From: Terriglobia bacterium
GTDB taxonomy: Bacteria > Acidobacteriota > Terriglobia > Bryobacterales > Bryobacteraceae
Direction of reading: 5' to 3'
Length of the DNA stretch: 64,000 bases
NCBI GenBank assembly: GCA_020073445.1
Contig: JAIQFE010000003.1
Coordinates: 62,001-126,000, forward strand
Within the stretch, counting starts at the first letter, position 1; the number at the start of each line of letters is the position of its first letter. Positions 44,787 to 52,818 of this stretch are shown in pieces. Both the position numbers and the translations under genes were made by a program. The notes beneath the pieces were generated by a model. It was not told the DNA's origin and did no database searches. It saw only the letters and a program-made list of their open reading frames with translations.

Positions 44787-44996
44787 ATGACCAAGCACGA
44801 AATCATTCTCTACTGGAGCGAAGAGGCCCAAGCCTTTATCGCTGAAGTCCCGGAACTGGCCGGCTGCTTCGCCAACGGGGCCACCCGCCAAGAGGCTCAT
44901 GCGAATGCGGAAACGGTGATCGCGGAGTGGATCGAAACCGCCAAGGAACTTGGACGCCCGATCCCTGAACCCAAAGGCCGCCTGTTGTCAGCGTGA
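44787..44996 (+). CDS. Solitary HicB-like protein
   Basis: A 69-residue HicB-family partial RNase-H fold: EIILYWSEEAQAFIAEVPELAGCFANGATRQEAHANAE, then IAEWIETAKELGRPIPEP. No HicA gene lies next to it, so it is an orphan antitoxin or a protein with another role. The ATG at 44787 is preferred over TTG-type and upstream starts (for example 44763). It differs clearly from the HicB at 12260. Confidence 0.85.
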   Translation: MTKHEIILYWSEEAQAFIAEVPELAGCFANGATRQEAHANAETVIAEWIETAKELGRPIPEPKGRLLSA

Positions 44997-45026
44997 CGCG
45001 CCGCCTGCGAACGCAGCCACACATGT

Positions 45027-45827
45027 CTACCGTTGCCCGTGATGATCGTCGTTCAGTAGCCGATGCGCGTCGTCTTCGATGCAGCGCGGCGATTCTTCCA
45101 GAGGCTCGTTCGTCGGTTTCACCACGCGAGGCGTCACCGTCCACGGCTGAGCCAGAACCTTGGGATCGTCCACAATCGCCTGCCACACCAGGTTGTTGTT
45201 GGCATCCAGCCACAGCCGCTCGGTGACATGCATCGCGTCGGTGTGGAAATAGCCGCCCTCGCCGAACCAGGTATTGTCGTCGAAGTTCGTCACGTCCACC
45301 ACCAGCGTGTCGCCATCCCAGTGCGCGACAGAGTCGCCATAGGCGCCCGGATTCGCATCCTCGCGATGCTTGCGGCCGTCTGTCGGAATCACACGATACG
45401 TATCGCCCGACATGTCCTCATACAAGAAGATCATCTCGTTCGGCAGTTGCACGATCTTGCGCGGCGGTCCGATGCGCGGTACGCCTGGCCGGCCGCAGTA
45501 GAACACCGGATCGGTCCGGCTCTCATGGTCGATCAGGTCCTTCACCTTGGCCTGAAACTCGGGCTTGTACGCCGGAGCCGCCGTGAAGGGCAGCGCTCCC
45601 TTCACCTCGCCCTTAGGCGCTCGGCGATTGCTCAAATCCGCTTGCTTGACGACGACCTTCCCGTCGGCTTGGCGCTTGATCCCGCCCGCCGGCAAATCCA
45701 CCGCATACGCCCAGAGCCCGCTCAGATCCGGATGCCCATCGGCCGTGCGCTTTACCTTAGTTGACTGCTGCGCGGCCACCAATCCGACCAGGAGCAGTCC
45801 CGCCGAGATCGCACTAAAGAGCTTCAT
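45027..45827 (-). CDS. Secreted protein of the Acidobacteria-abundant family (copy F)
   Basis: A 266-residue exported protein, signal peptide about 1-17 (GLLLVGLVAAQ). Shared motifs: DGHPDLSGLWAYAVDLPAG, PRKIVQLPNEMIFLYEDMSG, IPTDGRKHREDANPGAYGDS, HWDGDTLVVDVTNFDDNTW, FHTDAMHVTERLW. AAGGAGAA lies before ATG 45827. It follows the DUF6152 gene by 11 bases, as in the other two pairs. Function unknown. Confidence 0.75.
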   Translation of the reverse strand: MKLFSAISAGLLLVGLVAAQQSTKVKRTADGHPDLSGLWAYAVDLPAGGIKRQADGKVVVKQADLSNRRAPKGEVKGALPFTAAPAYKPEFQAKVKDLIDHESRTDPVFYCGRPGVPRIGPPRKIVQLPNEMIFLYEDMSGDTYRVIPTDGRKHREDANPGAYGDSVAHWDGDTLVVDVTNFDDNTWFGEGGYFHTDAMHVTERLWLDANNNLVWQAIVDDPKVLAQPWTVTPRVVKPTNEPLEESPRCIEDDAHRLLNDDHHGQR

Positions 45828-45838
45828 GGCTGTTCTCC

Positions 45839-46237
45839 TTACTTCTCGGGAATCTGTCCCGCCGCGACGGTTTCGAGCGAACTTCCGTCGGCGAACGTAA
45901 TCTTCTGCAGATAACCGTAGAGCGTGCCGTCCTTGGCCCGGACGCCGTCCACGGTGATCGTCTGGCCTTGGAACTTGGCGATGTCGTTCTTGTTCACGCC
46001 CACCCTGCGGAACCACGCCGGTGGACTGCCTTCGAAGTGCCACGCGTCGTTTCCACCATGTTCGCCCTTGGCGTCGACATAAATCGAGATGTGCGGGTTG
46101 ATCCACTCGACCCGGTTCAGAGTTCCGGTCACCTGGATCTTCTTGCCCATGTCGAAAACGGCCGTGGTGGAATGGTGCGCCCGCAGCGACCCAGCCGCCA
46201 TCGCCGCAATCAAAACCGCGAAGATTCCGTATTTCAA
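45839..46237 (-). CDS. DUF6152 family exported protein
   Basis: A 132-residue exported protein. Signal segment YGIFAVLIAAMAAGSL ends at RAHHS. DUF6152 pattern: IQVTGTLNRVEWINPHISIYVDA, AWHFEGSPPAWFRRVGVNK, FQGQTITVDGVRAKDG. TTG 46237 is chosen because AGGAG lies 7 bases upstream and the signal peptide is then normal; the frame is open to 46393. It is the first gene of an operon with copy F. Confidence 0.8.
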   Translation of the reverse strand: MKYGIFAVLIAAMAAGSLRAHHSTTAVFDMGKKIQVTGTLNRVEWINPHISIYVDAKGEHGGNDAWHFEGSPPAWFRRVGVNKNDIAKFQGQTITVDGVRAKDGTLYGYLQKITFADGSSLETVAAGQIPEK

Positions 46238-46310
46238 ACGACTTCTCCTCGATACAGCATCGGCCCTGAACATACCGGTGTCAAGGGTCAAGCCCAGCAG
46301 CCCGGCGGGC

Positions 46311-48101
46311 CTATTTCGACGCGGCAGTTCGGAATCCCACCGGCGGCAGATACTCGCCATGCGGTTCGCGATGCCACCAGGCCCCAGTTTCACGACGCTC
46401 CGCCCACGTGGAGAAATGATACTCGTAGGTCACCGCCCGCACGAAGCGCGGCGGATGATCGGGAAACGGATTTTTCGCGAGCAGAGCCACCACTTGTGGA
46501 GACCCTTCCAGCAACCGCTCCGCGAACGCCACAAACCAGGGGTTCGTGCGATAGTCGCTCAGCGCCGCGAACCACATCTGCCAGTCCAGGCGCGGCTGAT
46601 ACGGCGCGGCCCACCGCGGCGCCCGATTTACATCACCCGGCTTGTAGGGGAATTCGTATGCACGCCACTGCTGGCCATCGTCCGACCCTTCGACGACAAT
46701 CTCCAGCCTCTCCGTCGTCATCACCGCAAACAGCCCATACGAATTGACCACCTGAAAGGGCGACGTATACCGAGCCAGCAATTCGACCGGCGCAGGCAAT
46801 TTCTGCGTCACGTTCTCGAAAATCCGCGTGAGACCGAGCGGCAGAATCAGCAGCGTCAGCGCCGCCGCGGCGAGCCGTCCCGCGCGTCCAGTCCGCGCCG
46901 GTTCCGACATCACCCATTCGCGGACTCGCCTCGGGGTCCACACGACGCCGCGCAGCGCTTGATCGTCGAACAGAAACACGGTGATCGCCGCGGCCAGCAG
47001 ATTGAAGAACGTGTAATTCCCGGTGAGGAAGATCAGCGCTTCCAGGCCGAGCAGCAACCAAGCTCCAAACAACCGGATCCGCCGCGGCATGAAAATCAGG
47101 AACGGCGCTCCGAGTTCGATCGCCAGCACCATGAAAGTGGATGCGTGCTGGAACGCGCGCGGCAGCTTATCCGCGTACCAGGCCACGACCGTCGGCAGCG
47201 GCTGCGTCCAGTAGTGGAAATCGAGCGCGCTCAAGTTGCGCCAGTTTGGATCGCCGCTGGCCAGCTTCACGAAGCCTGACAGAAAATACAGGCGGAACGC
47301 CAGCCATCGATACAGCCACGCGATCGTCTTTTGCGTGGTTCTGGTGTGGCCGAAGAAGATCGCCAGGAACCCCACTTCGAGCAGCAGAGCGTCCCACTGG
47401 AAGGATAGGAACTCCTGGCCGGCCAGGCTGAACGAAAGGTACAGCACGTACAGCAGCACCAGCGCGAGGCGCTCCAGACGGCCGATGAACAACACCGCGC
47501 CCAAACCGACGCCCATCCACGCCGCGCCCACCAGTATCTTGTCGGTCGAGTTCAGCCAGAACACGCTCGGCGCCGCCCACCAGCGCATCCATCCGAGATC
47601 CGTCCCGATGCGGCCGAAGAAATCGTGCGCGGGCGAGATGCCCTGCGCGCCCAGGAGTCCGGTCACCTGCACCGCCAGCGATGCGAACGCCACGATGTAA
47701 ATCGCGGCCAGCAATCGCAGGAACAGCCACTGCGTGAGCGCGAATCGAGCCGGTTCGATCCGCTTCCCGAAGGTCAGCCGCGTCACCCAGTAGAAGAAGC
47801 TTCGCCGCCTGGCGATGAACCGGTAGGCGGCTTCTGACGACGCCGCAACCCAGCTTGACGACTCGTAAATTCTTTCGCGGCCGAGCGTTTCGAACACCGC
47901 GCGCGCGCCGCTGGCAACCGAGCCGTCGGGCCGGACCAGTTGGACCGCTTGGGCAAACTCCTCCGCGGGAATCTGCGGAAACCGGTCTCCGGCCTCTTGC
48001 GAGGGCGCGAAATCGATTTGCCCCGCCGTCAGCCGCTTCCAATAGTCGATCCAGATGCGGCAGAAACCGCACCGGCCGTCGAATATGAGAAGTGGCTGCA
48101 A
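46311..48101 (-). CDS. Fusion of DCC thiol-oxidoreductase domain and lipase maturation factor-like membrane protein
   Basis: A 596-residue protein. Residues 1-110 are a DCC1-like domain with the CxxC motif in FDGRCGFCRIWIDYW. Residues about 125-440 hold 8-10 membrane segments, including FQWDALLLEVGFLAIFFGH. The C-terminal soluble part has the lipase-maturation-factor pattern SPFQVVNSYGLFAVMTTER, IVVEGSDDGQQWRAYEF and APYQPRLDWQMWFAAL. The start TTG 48101 has AGGTGG upstream. A membrane redox protein that may aid disulfide formation in exported proteins is a reasonable inference. Confidence 0.85.
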   Translation of the reverse strand: MQPLLIFDGRCGFCRIWIDYWKRLTAGQIDFAPSQEAGDRFPQIPAEEFAQAVQLVRPDGSVASGARAVFETLGRERIYESSSWVAASSEAAYRFIARRRSFFYWVTRLTFGKRIEPARFALTQWLFLRLLAAIYIVAFASLAVQVTGLLGAQGISPAHDFFGRIGTDLGWMRWWAAPSVFWLNSTDKILVGAAWMGVGLGAVLFIGRLERLALVLLYVLYLSFSLAGQEFLSFQWDALLLEVGFLAIFFGHTRTTQKTIAWLYRWLAFRLYFLSGFVKLASGDPNWRNLSALDFHYWTQPLPTVVAWYADKLPRAFQHASTFMVLAIELGAPFLIFMPRRIRLFGAWLLLGLEALIFLTGNYTFFNLLAAAITVFLFDDQALRGVVWTPRRVREWVMSEPARTGRAGRLAAAALTLLILPLGLTRIFENVTQKLPAPVELLARYTSPFQVVNSYGLFAVMTTERLEIVVEGSDDGQQWRAYEFPYKPGDVNRAPRWAAPYQPRLDWQMWFAALSDYRTNPWFVAFAERLLEGSPQVVALLAKNPFPDHPPRFVRAVTYEYHFSTWAERRETGAWWHREPHGEYLPPVGFRTAASK

Positions 48102-48117
48102 GCCACCTCAATTTTAC

Positions 48118-48381
48118 TCAGCGCGCGCCCAGGTTGGCGTACACCCACAGGCTCGCCATGGCGATTAGGAGCAGGCCGGACAGAACCCCCAGCCCGACCG
48201 CGAACTTATTCACATGGGAAATACGAGCCTGCAAGACTTGCTGCTCGCGCGCCATGTGCTCCTCTCCGGATGCCAAGAAGAGTTGATCTTCTTCCCGCAT
48301 GCCAATCAGAGCACGGTAAATCAACAGCGCCACCAAAACCACAGTGACGGAAGCCCACGACAAACTTATCACGTTGAACAT
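48118..48381 (-). CDS. Small two-segment membrane protein
   Basis: An 87-residue protein with membrane segments at about residues 8-28 (WASVTVVLVALLIYRALIG) and 64-83 (FAVGLGVLSGLLLIAMASLW), and a charged helix between (REEDQLFLASGEEHMAREQQ). Family not recognised. GGAGGTT precedes ATG 48381. It is followed by the DCC/lipase-maturation gene on the same strand, with 16 bases between. Confidence 0.7.
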   Translation of the reverse strand: MFNVISLSWASVTVVLVALLIYRALIGMREEDQLFLASGEEHMAREQQVLQARISHVNKFAVGLGVLSGLLLIAMASLWVYANLGAR

Positions 48382-48719
48382 AGAACCTCCCGAACTCGAC
48401 AACCACGTTTAGTCGATTCGGGGCCCGAACGCAAGGCCCCCAAAGCATGCCCAAGACGGACTAAGGAGCGCTTCCATATCTGGTAGCAGCCTCCACTGGG
48501 GCCACAGGGGTGGCGCCTCTATTAGTTCCTATTTCACGCGAAATTCGCGCCCTTGGGCCCGTTCTACTGCGCACGGAATCAGATCTTCCGGGAATCATAG
48601 AGCGGTCGGATGTCCTTTTTCCCTTGACATTCATTAATCTCAAACGGTAAGATCAGCCAAAGTTAGCTGTTAGTGCGTTTTCGTGGGGAAATTTCGTTAC
48701 ATCGACCTTGGGGGTATCA
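48382..48719. other. Intergenic region with receptor promoter
   Basis: This 338-base gap separates the minus-strand small membrane protein from the plus-strand TonB-dependent receptor. No gene is visible. A promoter facing the receptor lies at 48624-48653 (TTGACA, 18 bases, TAAGAT). The rest shows no clear structure. Confidence 0.65.
48624..48653 (+). promoter_or_regulatory. Promoter of the first TonB-dependent receptor gene
   Basis: TTGACA at 48624-48629 and TAAGAT at 48648-48653, spaced by 18 bases. The leader to the ATG at 48720 would be about 60 bases. Confidence 0.6.
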
Positions 48720-51700
48720 ATGCGATCTTTAGTCATTCTTGTAGGGCTCTGCCTGTGTGCGCTTGCTGCCTTTGGGCAGACCGACCGTGGAACCATTACG
48801 GGGGCTGTTGCCGATCCGGCCGGCGCCGTGGTTGCCAACGCGCCCATCCAAATCAAGAACACCCAGACTGGAGCTGTCTATCAGGCCGCCAGCAGCGACA
48901 CCGGGAATTACACCCTTCCGCAGCTGCCGGTTGGCGTCTACGAACTGACGGTCACAGTGGCGGGCTTTAAGAAATTTGTTCGCCAGAACATAACCGTTCA
49001 GGCGACGCAGACGGTTCGTGTCGACGTAACGCTCGAGGTCGGCTCGGCCACCGAATCCGTTACCGTCAGCGCGGAGACTTCACTCCTTAAAACCGAGAGC
49101 AGCGACGTCAGCGTCAACGTCACCGGAGACCGTTTGGTCAACCTCGGCGTGCTGCCGATCGGAAACGGCTTCTCCAGTTCCCATGGCGTTCGCAACCCGA
49201 TGGCGGTGTCCACTCTCTCCCCGGGAACCTATTTCGATCCGAACCTCAACATCCGCGTCAACGGCGCGCCCAGCAATACCGAGTCGGTGCGTGTCGAAGG
49301 CCAGGATGTGACCAACGGCGTCGTCACGTTCTCCCAGGCGCAGACGCAGCCTAGCGTCGAGGCTCTCCAGGAACTCACTGTCCAGTCCAGCAACTTCGCC
49401 GCTGAATTCGGACAAGCCGGCGCGGGCGTATTCAACTACACCGTCAAGTCCGGTACCAACAATTTCCATGGCTCGCTGTTCGACTACAACTCGAACGAAG
49501 CTTACAATGCTTCTCACGCCTACAAGCACGACCTGCCGAAGACCCGCCGCGACGATATGGGCGGAACCCTGGGTGGCCCGGTATGGATTCCCAAGGTATA
49601 CAACGGGCGCGATAAGACGTTCTTCTTCTTCAGCTATGAATTGTTCCGCGAAGTAGGCATCATTTCCAATCAGAACCCGACCGTTCCCACGGAAGCGTAT
49701 CGCGCGGGCAACTTCGCTCAAGCCATGCTGACAGGTCCCGGCGGAACGCTGAAGCCGCTGAACAATTCGATTAAGGACGTCACCGGCCAGATCGCCTACG
49801 ACGGTCAGATCTTCGACCCGGCCTCCCAGTTCACCGCCTCCGATGGCCGGCGCGTGCGTACGCCCTTCGTCAATAACGCGATTCCACTGTCACAGTTCGA
49901 TCCGTCCGCCAAGAAAGTGCTTGCCCTGATCCCCCATGCGACGTCCGCGGCCCTGGTAAGCAATTTCAATCAACCGTACAACACGGACCGCAGGACGCCG
50001 ATTCCAGCTCTCAAGCTCGATCACTCGCTGAGTTCGAAGATGAAGGTCTCCTACTATTGGTCCACCACCGAGACCGCCGTGCAATATTGCACGCCCTTGT
50101 GCGGATCGGATGGCTTACCTGATCCGATCACCGCCACCCGCGGAACTTTTATCGAGTCGTATACCCAGCGCCTGAATTTCGACTACACCCTGACGCCCAC
50201 CATGCTGCTGCACTTGGGTGCGGGCCTCGCGCATAACGACTTTAAGGACAAGGCTCCCACCACCAACTTCGATCTGGCGGGCACGCTGGGAATCGCTGGC
50301 GCTCCCGTCGGAACCGACGGTGGCCGCTTCCCGGTTTTCGCCGCAATGACGGGCCAGAACAGCTCGGGCGGTATGAACACCATGGGTCCCGGGGCTGGCC
50401 AGGTTCGTGCGGTCGAAATCAAGCCGACCTTCAACGCCAGCGTTTCCTGGGTGAAGGGCAACCACACTTACAAGTTCGGCGGTGACAGCCGCCTCGAAGG
50501 CTTCATCGATTACACCTTCTCCAATACCACCGGAAACTTTGTCATCGGCGCGGACCAGACCGCCAATCCCTGGTTCTCCGACAACGGCACCGTCCTGTCG
50601 GGCGGCGCTTCGGGTTTTCCTTTCGCCAGCTTCCTCCTGGGCCGCGTCACCAGCTACCAGTTGTCGCCTCTGTCAGCCTTCCGCGGCGGGCGATTCTATC
50701 TCAGCTTCTTCGGGCAGGATACCTGGAAGGTGACTCGCAAGTTGACCCTGGACTACGGCTTGCGCTACGACTATTCCACTTATGCGAAGGAACAGTACGG
50801 CCGCGTGCCGGGCTTCTCCCCGACTACTCCGAATCCAACGGCAGGCGGGCATCCCGGTGCGTCGATCTATGAAGGCGACGGACCTGGCCATTGCGGATGC
50901 AATCTGGCGAACAATTATGGCTTAGCCTTCGGCCCGCGGATCGGAGTCGCTTACCAGATCGATCCGAAAACCGTGTTTCGCGCCGGGTTCGGCGTGTCCT
51001 ACGCGCCGTATACTGGTGGCCGCTACGCTGGTGCGCCTGGCGCAAATCAGACCGTGAACGCCCCGGGTGTCTCCGACCCGGCGATGATCCTCAGCGGCGG
51101 ATTCACGAATACCGTCAACGGTGTCACGGCGCCGTTCCGGCCCACTTGGCCCGACCTTCGTCCGGGTCTCTTCCCGGCTCCCGGGACCATTTCCGGAGCG
51201 CCGACTGTGTTCGACCAGAACAGCGGCCGGCCCGCGCGCCAGGTGCAGTGGCAAGTCGGAATTCAGCGCGAGATCTTCCGCGACTTGGCCGTCGACGTTT
51301 CCTACGTTGCGAATCGCGGCGCGTGGTGGCGTACGAATACTCTCACCAACCTTAACGTCTACTCTCAGGATTTCCTGAAATCGCAATATGGCCTGGACAT
51401 CACCAACGCCGCGGACCGCACCATTCTGACGTCCCAATTGGGGCAAGCCGGCGCCAAGCAATTCCAGGGCAAGATTCCTTACACCGGTTTCTCACTCTCC
51501 AATAGCGTGGCTCAGTCGCTGCGTCCGTTCCCGCAGTTCGGGAACCTGCAAGGTGCGGGTCCCCTGGGCGATACCTGGTACGATTCGCTCCAGGCGAAGG
51601 CTACCAAGCGTTTCTCCCACGGCCTGGACGCCAGCTTCGCGTTCACCTGGGCGAAAGAACTCCAGTTAGGCGCCGATACCGATGGCGGCGGCGGCACGAT

Positions 51701-52406
51701 CAATGACATTCTCAATCGGAATTCCAACAAGCAGCTATCGAGCTTCTCGAGGCCCTTGGTCAGCATCCTGGCTCTGAACTATACCCTCCCGAAATGGGGA
51801 CCGAACAAGTGGGTCAAGTACGCTGTTGCCGACTGGATTGTGGCCGGTTCCTTCCAGTACGCCAGCGGCCAGCCGATTCAAGTCCCGACCACGGCCGTCT
51901 CTACCAGCAACCTGTCCACCGCGTTCCTCCGCGGAACCTTTGCCGAGCGCGTTCCGGGCGTGCCGTTGTTCCTGGCGGACCTGAACTGCCACTGCTTCGA
52001 TCCGGCCCAGACGCAAGTGTTGAATCCGGCCGCCTGGAAGGATCCCACGCCGGGAACCTTCAGCCCCTCGGCCGCTTATTACGACGATTACCGGTATCGC
52101 CGGATTCCCCGCGAGAGCCTCAGCTTTGGGCGTACGTTCCGTATCAAGGAGCGCATCACCTTCACGGCGCGCGCCGAGTTCACCAATCCCTTCAATCGCG
52201 CGCAGGTTCCGAACCCGTTCAACGGGACGGGCGGACTTACCGGAGTCACCTACAACTCGGCAGTCACCACCACGAATGGAATCGTCGAGGGAGTTCCTGG
52301 CGGGCTGAAGGTCAACAACTCCGGATTCGGGGTGATCCAGACGCTCGGTGCCAACGCCGTCATCGGCGAGCGGTCCGGACTGCTGGTCGGACGCTTACAG
52401 TTTTAA
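48720..52406 (+). CDS. TonB-dependent receptor, Oar-like, with carboxypeptidase-regulatory-like domain (first)
   Basis: A 1,228-residue outer-membrane protein. Signal peptide about 1-19 (GLCLCALAAFGQ), then a carboxypeptidase-regulatory-like beta domain (residues 20-105, DRGTITGAVADPAGAVV, SDTGNYTLPQLPVGVYEL), a plug-like region (VRVEGQDVTNGVVTFSQ, VQSSNFAAEFGQAGAGVFNYTVKSG) and a long beta-barrel. Family hallmarks are GGPVWIPKVYNGRDKTFFFFSYE and the final strand ending in RLQF. Such proteins take up or bind large polymers; the ligand is unknown. GGGGGT lies before the ATG at 48720. Confidence 0.88.
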   Translation: MRSLVILVGLCLCALAAFGQTDRGTITGAVADPAGAVVANAPIQIKNTQTGAVYQAASSDTGNYTLPQLPVGVYELTVTVAGFKKFVRQNITVQATQTVRVDVTLEVGSATESVTVSAETSLLKTESSDVSVNVTGDRLVNLGVLPIGNGFSSSHGVRNPMAVSTLSPGTYFDPNLNIRVNGAPSNTESVRVEGQDVTNGVVTFSQAQTQPSVEALQELTVQSSNFAAEFGQAGAGVFNYTVKSGTNNFHGSLFDYNSNEAYNASHAYKHDLPKTRRDDMGGTLGGPVWIPKVYNGRDKTFFFFSYELFREVGIISNQNPTVPTEAYRAGNFAQAMLTGPGGTLKPLNNSIKDVTGQIAYDGQIFDPASQFTASDGRRVRTPFVNNAIPLSQFDPSAKKVLALIPHATSAALVSNFNQPYNTDRRTPIPALKLDHSLSSKMKVSYYWSTTETAVQYCTPLCGSDGLPDPITATRGTFIESYTQRLNFDYTLTPTMLLHLGAGLAHNDFKDKAPTTNFDLAGTLGIAGAPVGTDGGRFPVFAAMTGQNSSGGMNTMGPGAGQVRAVEIKPTFNASVSWVKGNHTYKFGGDSRLEGFIDYTFSNTTGNFVIGADQTANPWFSDNGTVLSGGASGFPFASFLLGRVTSYQLSPLSAFRGGRFYLSFFGQDTWKVTRKLTLDYGLRYDYSTYAKEQYGRVPGFSPTTPNPTAGGHPGASIYEGDGPGHCGCNLANNYGLAFGPRIGVAYQIDPKTVFRAGFGVSYAPYTGGRYAGAPGANQTVNAPGVSDPAMILSGGFTNTVNGVTAPFRPTWPDLRPGLFPAPGTISGAPTVFDQNSGRPARQVQWQVGIQREIFRDLAVDVSYVANRGAWWRTNTLTNLNVYSQDFLKSQYGLDITNAADRTILTSQLGQAGAKQFQGKIPYTGFSLSNSVAQSLRPFPQFGNLQGAGPLGDTWYDSLQAKATKRFSHGLDASFAFTWAKELQLGADTDGGGGTINDILNRNSNKQLSSFSRPLVSILALNYTLPKWGPNKWVKYAVADWIVAGSFQYASGQPIQVPTTAVSTSNLSTAFLRGTFAERVPGVPLFLADLNCHCFDPAQTQVLNPAAWKDPTPGTFSPSAAYYDDYRYRRIPRESLSFGRTFRIKERITFTARAEFTNPFNRAQVPNPFNGTGGLTGVTYNSAVTTTNGIVEGVPGGLKVNNSGFGVIQTLGANAVIGERSGLLVGRLQF

Positions 52407-52424
52407 GGAATTTGACGGCCTGAG

Positions 52425-52462
52425 CCGGCCCCCGCAGCTCCTCTAATGGCGGGGTGCCGGCC
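52425..52462 (+). terminator. Hairpin downstream of the first receptor gene
   Basis: GCCGGCCCCCGC (52425-52436) pairs with GCGGGG-T-GCCGGC (52450-52462) through 12 pairs with one bulged T, over a 13-base loop. It starts 18 bases after the stop. No T tract follows, so it may act as a 3' end stabiliser or with Rho. Confidence 0.5.
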
Positions 52463-52702
52463 GGGCGCGTCCAACTTGACTTGCGTCGCTTTGTTGGACC
52501 GCAAGGCTCCCCGGATTGCGATTCAAAATCTGGTAGACCGGCAGGCCTCAGCCTCGATTCGTGGCGTCCCTCGCGGGTTTTGCATGCAACTTTTGTGAAC
52601 TCGGCCTGGGCTTGGATAGCTTCTTCCCGCGTTCCGTAAAACCGGATTCATCCCTGCGCTTACTTCTAGAAACCATAGATATAACGCCCGTAACGTTTTA
52701 AC

Positions 52703-52731
52703 TTGACAGGGGTTAGCGGCGACGCTACTAT
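52703..52731 (+). promoter_or_regulatory. Promoter of the second TonB-dependent receptor gene
   Basis: TTGACA at 52703-52708 and TACTAT at 52726-52731 with a 17-base spacer. The leader to the ATG at 52819 would be about 80 bases. The second gene therefore has its own promoter. Confidence 0.6.
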
Positions 52732-52818
52732 CGGCTTGAAGTGGCCCCCTTTTGATGGTTGTCACCCCGTTGTAGTTTGATCTACGTTTTGAAACCTAAC
52801 CTTCTAGTCGGAGAAACC

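Larger units (their letters stand above)
52407..52818. other. Intergenic region between the two receptors
   Basis: 412 bases. It begins with a strong hairpin (52425-52462) and ends with the promoter of the second receptor (TTGACA 52703-52708, 17 bases, TACTAT 52726-52731). No convincing gene lies between them. Confidence 0.65.
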
